Positions 1 to 8,423 of a stretch of DNA of 64,000 bases are shown here, piece after piece. The DNA is taken from NCBI RefSeq assembly GCF_000196015.1, contig NC_007972.2, positions 1 through 64,000 on the forward strand. The letters run 5' to 3'. A model generated the notes under the pieces. That model saw only the letters and a program-made list of their open reading frames with translations. It was not told the DNA's origin and did not search any database. The stretch's first letter is position 1; every line of letters begins with the position of its first letter. The position numbers and the translations under genes were made by a program. The DNA comes from Cupriavidus metallidurans CH34. Its GTDB lineage: Bacteria > Pseudomonadota > Gammaproteobacteria > Burkholderiales > Burkholderiaceae.

Positions 1-1191
1 ATGGATATCAAGCTAGCCCACCCCAGCAAGACGACGCCTGAGGATTTGAAGCAGTTGGCAAATCTCTCCGCGGTGATGCTGCAGAAAATTCGGGATGAGA
101 TGCTGGAGCCATTTCCTCGGAAGGAAGCCCCGCTGATCCCGTCTGGCCGCCTACAAGAATTGTGTGGCATCGACAAAACGCGGATGAACCGGTCCCTCAA
201 AAAGGGGGATCTCCCTCAGGGCCAGCAATCGCGACCCGGTGCAGTGCGCTATTTCAGCCTCAGCGAGGCAATGCAATGGATCCGAGCGGAACTTAAGCCT
301 GTCCCGCGAAGGGGACCAGGTAAAGTCATTGCAGTTGCGAACTTCAAGGGCGGTGTCACGAAGACCACTATGTCCACCCTCCTCTGCCAGGGCTTGAGTC
401 TGCGGCGAGGTCGGAAGGTGTGCCACGTTGATCTGGATCCGCAGGGAAGCGCAACCACGCTGTATGGCATCAATCCACATGCCGAGGTGTCGTCCGAAAA
501 CACCATTATGCCGCTCATCGAGGCGTATTTGGCGGGCGAGTCCTTCGATATGCGAGGGCTTCCTCAGGAGACTTACTGGCCTAACCTGGATTTGATTCCT
601 TCGTCTACTGAGCTTTTCAACGCGGAGTTTATGCTTCCGGCTCGGGCGACGGCAGAGGAAGGCCATATTCCGTTCGAGCGCGTGTTAAGTAACGGCCTCG
701 ATTCGTTGAAAGACGAATATGACTACATCATCCTCGACACGGCTCCTACCCTCAGCTACCTGACCATCAACGCGATTTTCGCTGCCGATGGCGTCATCGT
801 ACCGGTGGTCCCGGACACCTTGGCTTTCGCGTCTATGGTCCAGTTCTGGCAACTCTTCTCGGACCTAGTAACAGGCATGGAAGAGCAGAGCGAGGGATCT
901 AAAAAGGAGTTCGACTTTCTCGATGTTCTCATGACACGCATGGAGAAAAAGAACGCTCCTCGCCTGGTGGCAGACTGGATTCGCGGCGTCTATGGGTCGC
1001 GCGTGCTGCCGATTGAGATCCCTGAGACGGACCTCGCCCGTAACAGCAGCATTCAATTTCGCACGGTCTATGACCTCTCCTCTAGCGAGGCGAACACCGA
1101 GACGATGCGACGCATTCGCCAACCCTGCGATGAGTTTGTCGACTATGTGGACGACAAGGTCAGCGCGCTTTGGCAAGGAATTGAAGAATGA
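1..1191 (+). CDS. parA: ParA-type partition ATPase
   Basis: Plasmid partition ATPase of the ParA family (396 aa), which with ParB and a centromere site distributes plasmid copies at division. A deviant Walker A motif, KGGVTKTT, lies at residues 116-123, followed by DLDPQGS and later by DTAPTLSY (Walker B-like). About 105 residues precede the ATPase domain and contain a putative helix-turn-helix region (about residues 46-95), as in type Ia ParA proteins that also repress their own operon. The start is the first base of the window, so upstream promoter and operator sequences cannot be seen. It overlaps parB by 4 bases, so the two are translationally coupled. Confidence 0.95.
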   Translation: MDIKLAHPSKTTPEDLKQLANLSAVMLQKIRDEMLEPFPRKEAPLIPSGRLQELCGIDKTRMNRSLKKGDLPQGQQSRPGAVRYFSLSEAMQWIRAELKPVPRRGPGKVIAVANFKGGVTKTTMSTLLCQGLSLRRGRKVCHVDLDPQGSATTLYGINPHAEVSSENTIMPLIEAYLAGESFDMRGLPQETYWPNLDLIPSSTELFNAEFMLPARATAEEGHIPFERVLSNGLDSLKDEYDYIILDTAPTLSYLTINAIFAADGVIVPVVPDTLAFASMVQFWQLFSDLVTGMEEQSEGSKKEFDFLDVLMTRMEKKNAPRLVADWIRGVYGSRVLPIEIPETDLARNSSIQFRTVYDLSSSEANTETMRRIRQPCDEFVDYVDDKVSALWQGIEE

Positions 1192-2186
1192 GTTTGAGAG
1201 AAAAGCTTGCCGCAAAGGCTGGGAACATCAAGGTCACGGCGGAAGACTTGGAGAAAGCCGCTGCGCGCGGTCCGCAAGCGCCGCGAACTGCGCCCGGTCA
1301 GTTAATGCATATGCAAGGGAAGGTTGAGCGACAGGCTAACGAGATCGCGCAACTAAGAGCAGAACTTGAGTCGGCCCGCGTCAGCGGCGGCGCAGTGGAT
1401 GTGCCTATCGACCAACTGCATGAGGTCCCAGGCCGCAGACGCTTCATGCCTCCCGAGAAGTATGTCGAATTGAGGGAAAACCTCAGGCACAACAAGCTCG
1501 TTCATCCTGTGATTGTATGCCCTCGGCCTGCGGGAGGCTTCGAGATTGTCTCCGGGCATCACCGGACAGACGCGTACCGCGAGCTTGGGCGCGATCACAT
1601 ACGCTGCGTGCTCGGCGAACTTAGTTCAGACGAGGCTGACACGGGCGCGTTCTACGCGAACCTTATGCAGTCAGATTTAACGGATTTCGAGAAGTTTCGG
1701 AAGTTCGACGAACTGCTGCTTCGCAGCCCAGACAAGACTCAAGCCGCAATAGCTGAACAGGCTGGTGTACCTGTCTCGACTCTCTCAGAGATTTTGTCGT
1801 TCCGGAACTTGCCTCCCGAGGTCCTAAGCCTTCTCGATAGCCGCCCAGACCTGCTCGGGTCGAATGCTGGCGCCGAGTTGGCAAGGGCGACCAAAGACGG
1901 TCGCGGGGATCGGGTCGTCGAAGCGGTTAAGTTGTTGGCCGAGAAGAAGATCGATCAACAGCAGGCCGTACGGATGACTAAGGCCGAGCAGGTTAAGACC
2001 AGGCCTGCCGCATCTACCGGCTTCAAAATCAAGGCGGGAAAGGCGACTTGGTGCGATGTTCGTATCGCAAAGAAAGTCATGCGCATTGAGTTCCGCAGCG
2101 AGGAAGAAGCGGAAGCGGCCCAATCGGCCATTCGCGAACATCTGGAAGGGTTAGCTAAAGCTGCGTCGGAAGACGCAAAAAGCTAA
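1188..2186 (+). CDS. parB: ParB-type centromere-binding partition protein
   Basis: Partner of ParA, 332 aa, starting at an ATGA overlap with the parA stop. The N-terminal ParB/Srx domain (about residues 65-150) contains the GHHRTDAYRELG box typical of ParB CTP-binding domains. A helix-turn-helix follows (about 180-215: TQAAIAEQAGVPVSTLSEIL). The C-terminus is charged and probably dimerises. No clear cluster of parS-like repeats was recognised downstream; the parS site may lie upstream of parA, outside the window, or in the dyad just before repA. The family assignment is secure; the location of the binding site is open. Confidence 0.95.
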   Translation: MSLREKLAAKAGNIKVTAEDLEKAAARGPQAPRTAPGQLMHMQGKVERQANEIAQLRAELESARVSGGAVDVPIDQLHEVPGRRRFMPPEKYVELRENLRHNKLVHPVIVCPRPAGGFEIVSGHHRTDAYRELGRDHIRCVLGELSSDEADTGAFYANLMQSDLTDFEKFRKFDELLLRSPDKTQAAIAEQAGVPVSTLSEILSFRNLPPEVLSLLDSRPDLLGSNAGAELARATKDGRGDRVVEAVKLLAEKKIDQQQAVRMTKAEQVKTRPAASTGFKIKAGKATWCDVRIAKKVMRIEFRSEEEAEAAQSAIREHLEGLAKAASEDAKS

Positions 2187-2260
2187 GTGCTTGTTTTTTA
2201 AGGACTTCGTACTACGAATCGAGGTTTTAAGCCATGTCTAGACTGTAATCCTACAAAAAC

Positions 2261-2290
2261 AAAAGCCCACGGCGGCAACCGTGGGCTTTT
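2261..2290 (+). terminator. Rho-independent terminator after parAB
   Basis: A perfect 12-bp inverted repeat (AAAAGCCCACGG / CCGTGGGCTTTT) with a 6-base loop lies 74 bases after parB. The A-run on one side and T-run on the other allow it to work in either direction. Confidence 0.85.
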
Positions 2291-2318
2291 GAGAACTTCA
2301 AGCTGACCAGTTTCCCGG

Positions 2319-2370
2319 CCGCTACACACCGAAGCCACTCGACATGGATTCGTTAGTCGGAGTGTAGCGG
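2319..2370. promoter_or_regulatory. Inverted repeat upstream of repA
   Basis: CCGCTACACACCG at 2319-2331 and CGGAGTGTAGCGG at 2358-2370 form an inverted repeat matching at 12 of 13 positions with 26 bases between the arms. It lies 54 bases before the repA start, in the right place for a repA operator or for a ParB/parS site. The function is inferred from position only. Confidence 0.5.
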
Positions 2371-2424
2371 AACGCGAACCTGAGTCAAGCGACTTCAACC
2401 ATTTTTTACGAATGGGAAGGTCAT

Positions 2425-3603
2425 ATGACTTTCGCGCAACGCTCCGTTGCTGGCGAGGATGTTGCTCGCCCACAAAAACACCTTAACCAGACAGACGCTC
2501 TGATTGCTCCGGCGCCCAAGCGCCTCAAACGCAAGACTATCGAAGCAGTCGAGCGCGCAACTCGAATCGTCGGGATCGGGCGTAGCGCCCGATCAGCTCT
2601 TGCCGCCCTCGCCCGCACGGCGAATAACGATGACCCCACCGGTAAGATCTTTAAGCACCGGGAAACGCTTTGTGCCGAAACCGGAATGTCGCCGGCTACT
2701 TGGTACCGTGCTCAACGAGAACTGCTCGACTTGGGCCTAATTACCGTCGACGTTCAAGTTCGGAAGCGATTTGGCCGATTCGCAGGAGCCTACATTTACC
2801 TGACGGAAAAAGCGACGGAGATGCTCGGCTTAAGCTCGCGAAAAGAAGAAGAAACCACGGGTACGGGCGAGGACGACACAGCGCAGCTCGGCGAGCCGGC
2901 CGTTCCACCACCCTCTTCTATGGCGCAACCGTCTCTCAAAACGAGAGTCCTGTTTACAGAAGATCGTGTCCCATACTCCTTTCAAAAAAGACAGCAGGAT
3001 CGGCTCCCCCAGGACCTGACACGTCTGCGCGGCCTGGGTCTTGATGTAAATTTAATTTTTTGGTTGATGCGAAAGGCTAAAGAGCAAGGCCACTTTCTCT
3101 CAGATGTCGTAAGCGCGACATGGGAGAGTCTTGCGAAAGCACGCGTGCCAAAAGCGTATCTGCTTGCCCTACTCACCGCCCGCACCGATTTCAGTGCTGT
3201 CTGCAAAGCAAAGGCACTCAAAGAAGACAAAGCCCGAATCCAAGTGCAGGACCGCGATTTCGTGCGTTCGATACTCGCAGGGGCAGCGCGGCAGTGTTTC
3301 GTGGACGAAAAAGGCAACCATTTCGAAGTCGAAAGCGACGGAAGCTCAGTGCTTGTCACCGAGGTCCAAAGTGCGGTCACTTCCCGCTTGGTAGGAACTT
3401 CCCTCGCCGAATTTGCAAGGCGACTACACGCTGGTGCGTACCAGAAAGCTGAGGTCTACGCTGCTCCCCAGAGAGCAAGCGGCCGGCTCGAGAAACGGGG
3501 AAAGGAGGCGGCTTCGACGTTATCGGCGTTGCGAGCGATGCTGCGCGACCGCAGGTCAGCCAACGCGGCAAACACGACGAACAATGCTCATGCCATGGCC
3601 TAG
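2425..3603 (+). CDS. repA: Plasmid replication initiator RepA
   Basis: A 392-aa protein directly downstream of parAB, where plasmid initiators usually sit. It contains a helix-turn-helix segment at about residues 88-110 (MSPATWYRAQRELLDLGLIT), resembling the winged-helix domain of plasmid replication proteins. An acidic, proline-rich linker (about 138-170) separates it from a C-terminal half rich in basic residues. GGGAAGG at 2413-2419 serves as ribosome binding site for the ATG. The call rests on this domain and on synteny with parAB; no origin iterons were recognised by eye. Expected role: binding oriV and recruiting host replication proteins. Confidence 0.75.
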   Translation: MTFAQRSVAGEDVARPQKHLNQTDALIAPAPKRLKRKTIEAVERATRIVGIGRSARSALAALARTANNDDPTGKIFKHRETLCAETGMSPATWYRAQRELLDLGLITVDVQVRKRFGRFAGAYIYLTEKATEMLGLSSRKEEETTGTGEDDTAQLGEPAVPPPSSMAQPSLKTRVLFTEDRVPYSFQKRQQDRLPQDLTRLRGLGLDVNLIFWLMRKAKEQGHFLSDVVSATWESLAKARVPKAYLLALLTARTDFSAVCKAKALKEDKARIQVQDRDFVRSILAGAARQCFVDEKGNHFEVESDGSSVLVTEVQSAVTSRLVGTSLAEFARRLHAGAYQKAEVYAAPQRASGRLEKRGKEAASTLSALRAMLRDRRSANAANTTNNAHAMA

Positions 3604-3717
3604 GGTGTGTTTTGCGCTGAAAGAATCTCCGAACGAACACGGAGCCCGTCCTTCGACCAGGCCCCGCCTGAAAAGCAGTAAGCTGCATAACTTGTGACGA
3701 CTTCGAATGGAAGCTTC

Positions 3718-3909
3718 ATGCCCGACCAAGTCTTGTACGTCTACCGTTGCTCTGCCTGCGACCATCGCGGCCAGGTTCATTTTGACGATGACACCCACGA
3801 TGGCGACGCCGGGCACTGCAGCACTTGCCATGCCACGGTTACGCTCGAATGGGACGGCGGCGTGACGCTCGATTTCGAACCTTCCAAACCGGGAAGCCCA
3901 CGTGCCTGA
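3718..3909 (+). CDS. Small zinc-ribbon-like protein
   Basis: A 63-aa acidic protein with two CxxC pairs: CSAC near residue 12 and CSTC near residue 36. They are spaced as in rubredoxin-like zinc ribbons. The ATG at 3718 is preferred over an upstream GTG at 3694 because GGAAG lies just before it. It follows repA after about 110 bases and may share its transcript. The role is unknown; zinc binding is inferred from the cysteine pattern alone. Confidence 0.6.
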   Translation: MPDQVLYVYRCSACDHRGQVHFDDDTHDGDAGHCSTCHATVTLEWDGGVTLDFEPSKPGSPRA

Positions 3910-4150
3910 GATCGATCCCACTGTCACCGTTACCCTGGAACTTGCCTACCACTAGGCATTTTCGCGGCCCGCTTCGACATTCGCGAGTGGGCCTAGATCA
4001 CGACGAGGCTTCCGTGAAGATCGAAGCCATAGGGAGTCCGGCAAGCCTTGGCAGATCAAGGCTTCACGCCTTGTTGAATGCCGATCCGGGCGTTTCTGTC
4101 GCCCGGAAATCAATGCAAATTATTTAAGCGCGGCCGCATGAGACGGGCAT

Positions 4151-4324
4151 ATGTCCGATTTGACAGATTACGTAGTCGTCCTGCCCACCGTGGCGAACAT
4201 GGTCATGGGCTTCTTGGGATTCCAGCTCACCAATCAGATCAAGAGGACAGACCTGCTGCTAAAACTGCGCAAAGGCCATGGAGAAGCTCGTTTCGCCCTA
4301 CCGTGCGCTACGCGGCCTAGCTGA
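4151..4324 (+). CDS. Possible 57-aa hypothetical protein
   Basis: A short frame beginning MSDLTDYVVVLPTVANMVMG has a hydrophobic N-terminal half and a basic segment (NQIKRTDLLLKLRK), as in small inner-membrane proteins. There is no strong ribosome binding site, and the last residues look less protein-like, so it may be a remnant. Included because the stretch otherwise holds no gene. Confidence 0.3.
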   Translation: MSDLTDYVVVLPTVANMVMGFLGFQLTNQIKRTDLLLKLRKGHGEARFALPCATRPS

Positions 4325-4712
4325 TCACGGCAGTCGTTCCAAGTGAGCAGTGATAGCAGCTATCGGCAATAGGGCAGGGCAAGAGGTACGCTGGCGACAA
4401 CAGGTAAAGACCGACCAAGCAAACATAGGCGAATTCGCGGCTGCTATTCGTATTGACATGCAGACGTCACCCAGCCCGCGTCCGAAGCACTCGGACCAGA
4501 ATTCGTCGCAGCGCGACGGATAGGAACTGCGTTAGATGATCGAGCGATGAGGTATCGCCGAATTGGCAACGGATCACCGGACGCGCGAGCGCAATTGGTC
4601 ATGACACCACGGAGCGGCCCACAGCAACGGGGCTACCGTTGCCCGAAGCGTCTCATGCCATTGCGATGAACCTTCCTCGTACGATGCGCTGCGCCGAGAG
4701 GGCGAGGGCAAA

Positions 4713-4728
4713 CAGTATTTATATACTG
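4713..4728. promoter_or_regulatory. Palindrome upstream of the RES antitoxin
   Basis: CAGTATTTATATACTG is a perfect inverted repeat (6-bp arms, 4-bp AT spacer). It overlaps a -10-like TATACT and lies about 75-90 bases before the likely antitoxin start. A second AT-rich element at 4774-4790 carries two TTCATGAA palindromes in tandem. Both are candidate operators for autorepression, which is usual for Xre-type antitoxins. Confidence 0.45.
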
Positions 4729-4803
4729 AACGAAGCGCAATACGCCCACGAAAATCGGCAGGCAAGAATTGCTTTCATGAAATTCATGAACTATCATGTT
4801 CGC

Positions 4804-5484
4804 ATGGAAACGAAAAACCGACCCGTTCCGAATCGCAGGATCACTTACAAAGCCGCTGGCTCGAGTGGCGTAGCGAGAACTACCGTCGTGCCAACGGACG
4901 CCGGGCGCAGGATATTTGCCGACAAGCTTCTAGAGCGAGTCGTGGAGCTGGCAGGGGACGAGGTGCACAGTCAAAAGATGACGGTCGCGTTCCTGGACCG
5001 GTTGATCTTGGGCGCGGCGGAAGCTTTGGGCGAAGTTGGCACGAAGCCGACCACCCAGAATGGCCCTGTCGATGCGCTTCAAGCTGCTCGGGAGCGCGGC
5101 CGCCAATACGCGTTGGAGGAGCTGCAGCAGCCGGAAAACCTATCCTTACGCGATGCGGCAGCGTACGCGGGTCGCTCCGACCGCGCGATCAACGAAGCCC
5201 GCTTGAGCGGGCAGCTGTATGCACTGGTGCCCCCAGGCAAGCAACGCGGCCTGCGCTACCCCCAATGGCAGTTTGATGCCGAGGCTAGCCGACTGGCAGC
5301 CGTGCTCGCCCCGTTTATCGCGGCCAAGGCCAGTTGCTGGGTGGTCCATCACTTCATGCAGCGCCCGCTGGAAGTTCTTGACGGTGCACGGCCGATGGAC
5401 TGGGTGATGGACGCCGCGCGGCCCATCGCGCCACTCGTCGAGGTCATCAACGCCCGGTACGCCGGCGAGCAGGGAGCTGCTTGA
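4804..5484 (+). CDS. Xre/MbcA-type antitoxin of a RES toxin-antitoxin pair
   Basis: A 226-aa protein starting METKNRPVPNRR. The central part has a helix-turn-helix-like segment (SLRDAAAYAGRSDRAINEARLSG). The C-terminus (QRPLEVLDGARPMDWVMDAARPIAPLVEVINAR) resembles the DUF2384/MbcA toxin-binding domain found beside RES-domain toxins. The frame is open upstream to 4639, and in-frame ATGs at 4777 and 4786 are alternatives; no start has a strong ribosome site. Its stop overlaps the toxin ATG (TGATG), giving coupled translation in the antitoxin-first order typical of this module. The expected role is to neutralise the RES toxin and repress the operon. Confidence 0.75.
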   Translation: METKNRPVPNRRITYKAAGSSGVARTTVVPTDAGRRIFADKLLERVVELAGDEVHSQKMTVAFLDRLILGAAEALGEVGTKPTTQNGPVDALQAARERGRQYALEELQQPENLSLRDAAAYAGRSDRAINEARLSGQLYALVPPGKQRGLRYPQWQFDAEASRLAAVLAPFIAAKASCWVVHHFMQRPLEVLDGARPMDWVMDAARPIAPLVEVINARYAGEQGAA

Positions 5485-6140
5485 TGCCGGTGCTGACAGC
5501 GGAGGCGCTGGGTTGCCCGGTGCCTCCGCAGGATTTGGCTGCCCGCGTCATGCCGGTGAAGGAACTCGACCCGGGGGTAACTAAGTTGTGGCGGATCCAT
5601 CGCGGCGTCTACGGGCCGATCCACTACAACCGCCGCTCCACGGGAGGGCAACCCTACCGCTTTGACGCACCCGACGATACGTTTGGCGTCCTGTATGCGT
5701 CCCCGAGTTTTGCGGCATGTATGGCCGAAGCGGTGGTCCGGGACCGATTTCAGGGCGAGTCGTTACCTTTGCTGCTCGACGAAGCGGAGCTGACGCTGCG
5801 CTGCGTAAGCCGACTGGGCACCGCAACGAATCGCCCGCTGCGCCTGGCCGACCTCACGCAGCCCCACTTTCACCTTGGAATGGACAACCGCATTCTGTCG
5901 ACGGCAGACTACCGCGGTCCGAACCTGTGGAGCGCCGCCATCCACGCGGCTTACCCGGACATTGACGGGCTGTATTTCACGTCCCGCTTTGCCAATGAAG
6001 CTAGCGTGGCGATTTTCGATCGGGTCCGCATCGTGGCGCAAGGAGAGCCAATTCCGCTAGCGCAGTTCCCCTTGCTGCCGGCTTTTCTGGAAGCCTACGA
6101 TATCGGCATCGCGCCCGCCCAAGACCCTTGGAACTCGTGA
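5484..6140 (+). CDS. RES-domain toxin
   Basis: A 218-aa RES-domain protein. Members of the family degrade or modify NAD+ when released from their antitoxin. Diagnostic segments are HRGVYGPIHYNRRS with the conserved arginines, YRFDAPDDTFGVLYAS with the core fold and small residues, and CMAEAVVRDRF with the conserved glutamate. It directly follows the antitoxin at a TGATG junction. The length is typical for RES toxins encoded with Xre/DUF2384 antitoxins. It probably acts as a plasmid-addiction or phage-responsive module. The biochemical activity is inferred from the family. Confidence 0.85.
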   Translation: MPVLTAEALGCPVPPQDLAARVMPVKELDPGVTKLWRIHRGVYGPIHYNRRSTGGQPYRFDAPDDTFGVLYASPSFAACMAEAVVRDRFQGESLPLLLDEAELTLRCVSRLGTATNRPLRLADLTQPHFHLGMDNRILSTADYRGPNLWSAAIHAAYPDIDGLYFTSRFANEASVAIFDRVRIVAQGEPIPLAQFPLLPAFLEAYDIGIAPAQDPWNS

Positions 6141-6170
6141 AGGGGGAGGGCACAGCGAAGTCGGCCGACC

Positions 6171-7367
6171 CTACACCGCCGGTAATTTGCCGCCGATGCT
6201 GCGCGCGACATCCTCCAGCGCCTCATGGGTGTAGCGTCGCGTCGTGTTGATATCGCGGTGACGCAGCGTGCGTTGCACGTCGGTTACCGGCACGCCGGCC
6301 CGCAGCAGGTGCGTGGCGTGTGAGTGGCGCAGCCAGTGCGTGGACGCTGCCCGCAGGTTTGCCGCGCCTTCGGCGTATCCAGATGCTTCTAGCCGAACAG
6401 CTGCGGCCTCGAACACCTGCCGCACGATCGTGTAGAGGCCTTGGCGCGTGCGTACCGGACGGCTAAGCCGGCGCTGAAGCGCGAGCGTGTCGGTGAGCGG
6501 GGCCAGGCGCTGCCGGCCTCCGGCCATGGCTGGGACGACGGCCATCGTGTCGGTGGCACGCGGCTCGGGCGAGAGCCCCACCAGCTGGCGAAAGCGGGCC
6601 AGTTCCGCCATGACGTTATCACAGGGCACGAGCTGGTCACTGCCGCCCTTGGCCTCGCGGATGCGCACCGTCCAGAAATCCCCATGCCTGCCGCGCTGAC
6701 GCTCGAAGTCCGGCCACGTAAGCGCCGTCACCTCGGAGGCGCGCAACCCGGTGTGGAACAGCAGGGCGAGCAGCAGGCGGTCACGTGCCTTGTGCAGTTG
6801 CGCCCATAGCGTGGGCGCCGGTCGCGCCTCGACGGCGTCGAACACGGCCGCTAGCTGCTCGGCCTCTAGGAAGCGGCGCTGCGAGCCTGGCCCGCGCGCC
6901 GACCGAGCGCGCGGCACCGCCTGGAACGGATTCACGCGCAGCGCCTCCACCCCGACCAGCCACTCGAACAGGCCCCCCACGATGGTGGCAGTCTGACGCC
7001 GCGACGCCTCAGAGAGCGGGCCGCGCAAGGGCCGCCAAGCCGGGCTGTCCTGCCGCACACGGCCGTCCCCGACCGCGTGCGCTGGCGGATCGGCTAAGAA
7101 GGCAAGGTAACCATTAGCGTCCGCTACCTGCCAGCTGGCCAGCGGCCGGCCGAGCGCGTGGGCGTACCACAGCAGGCGGTGCGCCTCGAGTGCGTACTGG
7201 GCGCGGGTGCTGGCGCGAATGCCGAGGCCCGCCGCGTACTTGGTGTCGAGCCAGGTGCGCACCAACTGGGCATCGCTTTGGCCGGCTGGCAGTACGGGGC
7301 TGGCCAGGGCGTTAGGTAGTGCGTCGCGGTGGTCCAGCGAGGGGAGCGTAGGCAGGAGATCTTCCAT
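6171..7367 (-). CDS. Tyrosine site-specific recombinase
   Basis: A 398-aa phage-integrase-type recombinase with all expected catalytic features: arginine in HTGLRASEVTALTW, a lysine region with EAKGG, HWLRHSHATHLL, and the terminal LRHRDINTTRRYTH with the nucleophilic tyrosine. The N-terminal SAM-like core-binding domain spans roughly residues 30-160. It is divergent from a coiled-coil DNA-binding gene (7593-8423), and the space between holds several inverted repeats. This arrangement recalls the TnpS/TnpT cointegrate resolution system of Tn4651, but no transposase lies beside it, so plasmid multimer resolution is the more likely job. Confidence 0.9.
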   Translation of the reverse strand: MEDLLPTLPSLDHRDALPNALASPVLPAGQSDAQLVRTWLDTKYAAGLGIRASTRAQYALEAHRLLWYAHALGRPLASWQVADANGYLAFLADPPAHAVGDGRVRQDSPAWRPLRGPLSEASRRQTATIVGGLFEWLVGVEALRVNPFQAVPRARSARGPGSQRRFLEAEQLAAVFDAVEARPAPTLWAQLHKARDRLLLALLFHTGLRASEVTALTWPDFERQRGRHGDFWTVRIREAKGGSDQLVPCDNVMAELARFRQLVGLSPEPRATDTMAVVPAMAGGRQRLAPLTDTLALQRRLSRPVRTRQGLYTIVRQVFEAAAVRLEASGYAEGAANLRAASTHWLRHSHATHLLRAGVPVTDVQRTLRHRDINTTRRYTHEALEDVARSIGGKLPAV

Positions 7368-7480
7368 CAGGCGGCAACGGCGGCGAAATCGGCGGGCAAA
7401 AGCGGCGGCAGGTGCCCGCCAGCCAAGGCGGGAGGCGGCTTCGCCTCACGGCAGGTGCAGTATAGCCTTTGTGGGCATCC

Positions 7481-7508
7481 ATTTGTCATTATTAGGATAA
7501 TGACAAAT
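7481..7508. repeat. Perfect 12-bp inverted repeat, candidate recombination site
   Basis: ATTTGTCATTAT, then TAGG, then ATAATGACAAAT: a perfect dyad in the divergent region between the tyrosine recombinase and the coiled-coil gene. Two 12-bp arms around a short spacer are what a tyrosine recombinase core site looks like, although 6-8 bp is the usual spacer. Weaker dyads follow: CTAAT/ATTAG at 7529-7541 and CTATCA/TGATAG at 7553-7585. Confidence 0.55.
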
Positions 7509-7592
7509 CGTAGAGGTATAGGATACTGCTAATCGTATTAGTAAAGGGTAGACTATCAGCCGTCCGTCTCGACGCCGTTTGATAGTTCGCCC

Positions 7593-8423
7593 ATGCCCCG
7601 CACCCCCACCGCCTTTGCCGACGCCGAACTGCTCGCCATCACCCGCGCGCTGCAGCAACTCGACGTCGCCCACGCCGACAACCGCGCCTTCCTGCGCCGC
7701 GCCTTCGATGCGATTGATCGCATCACCGGGCGCACGTTCGGGGCGTCCGTCTACCGGCGCCTGCTCGCCGCCGCCGGCGTCGCCCGGTCGCCGAGCGGCC
7801 AGACCGTGGCGGCGGTGATTGCCGAGCGCAAGGCCCAGCCGACCGACGCGGTAGAAGCCGAGCGGCGCGGCATCCTGGACGACGGCCTGCGGGCTTTCCT
7901 GCACAAGGAGATCCGGGTCGCGCTGGACGAAACCGGCGCGGGCGCGCCGCGCTTGGCCGTGCCGGCAACCGCGGCGTTGTCAGCGACGGGCGGCAATACG
8001 GTGGGGGAGGGCGCCGCGTCGGGAATCCTGGCGGCGCTGCTCACTCAGCGTGTGGCCACGCTCGAGGAAGAAAATCGGCAGTTGCGGGAGCGTGCGGCCA
8101 CCGCCGAGGCATCCAGCCGGGCGGCGCAGGACGAAGCGGCATCCGCGCAGGCGGCGCTTGCCGCCGCGCGGGCGGCCCTGGCCGACAAGGAGGCGGGCCT
8201 GGTGGCGGCGCTCCAGGCGGCCACCGAGGAACTGGCGCGCATGGGCGAGCGGCAGGCCGCGGCCGAGCGCCGGCGGGCGCTGGAGACCGACGCCGTGCGG
8301 CAGGCCTACCGGGCCGAGCGCGACACGCTGGCGGGGCGGGTAAGTTTTCTGGAGGAGGAGCTCAAGACAGCGCGTGCTGGCGTGGACGCATATCGACAGG
8401 CGCTGCGCGGTCGTCCAAGCTAA
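7593..8423 (+). CDS. Coiled-coil DNA-binding protein (KfrA/TnpT-like)
   Basis: A 276-aa protein with a compact N-terminal domain (residues 1-75, helix-turn-helix-like, FGASVYRRLLAAAGVA) and a long Ala/Glu/Arg-rich coiled coil (about residues 145-260). This is the plan of KfrA and of TnpT-type accessory factors. It is divergent from the tyrosine recombinase at 6171-7367, and the shared region contains dyads it could bind. A role as architectural partner of the recombinase or in plasmid maintenance is inferred from the arrangement. Compared with the protein at 41851-42804 it has the same domain order but a clearly different N-terminus. Confidence 0.65.
   Translation: MPRTPTAFADAELLAITRALQQLDVAHADNRAFLRRAFDAIDRITGRTFGASVYRRLLAAAGVARSPSGQTVAAVIAERKAQPTDAVEAERRGILDDGLRAFLHKEIRVALDETGAGAPRLAVPATAALSATGGNTVGEGAASGILAALLTQRVATLEEENRQLRERAATAEASSRAAQDEAASAQAALAAARAALADKEAGLVAALQAATEELARMGERQAAAERRRALETDAVRQAYRAERDTLAGRVSFLEEELKTARAGVDAYRQALRGRPS

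Larger units (their letters stand above)
3910..4803. other. Gene-poor stretch downstream of repA
   Basis: No convincing long gene is seen here apart from one possible 57-aa reading frame (4151-4324). A perfect 7-bp hairpin (CCGGGCG / CGCCCGG, 4086-4106) could be a weak terminator for the repA transcript. The position next to repA makes this a candidate for oriV, but no tandem iterons or DnaA boxes were found by eye. Confidence 0.4.

Noticed and set aside
3910..4700. Replication-origin iterons after repA
   Set aside because: No tandem repeats of 15-25 bases or DnaA boxes could be recognised, so no origin is claimed.
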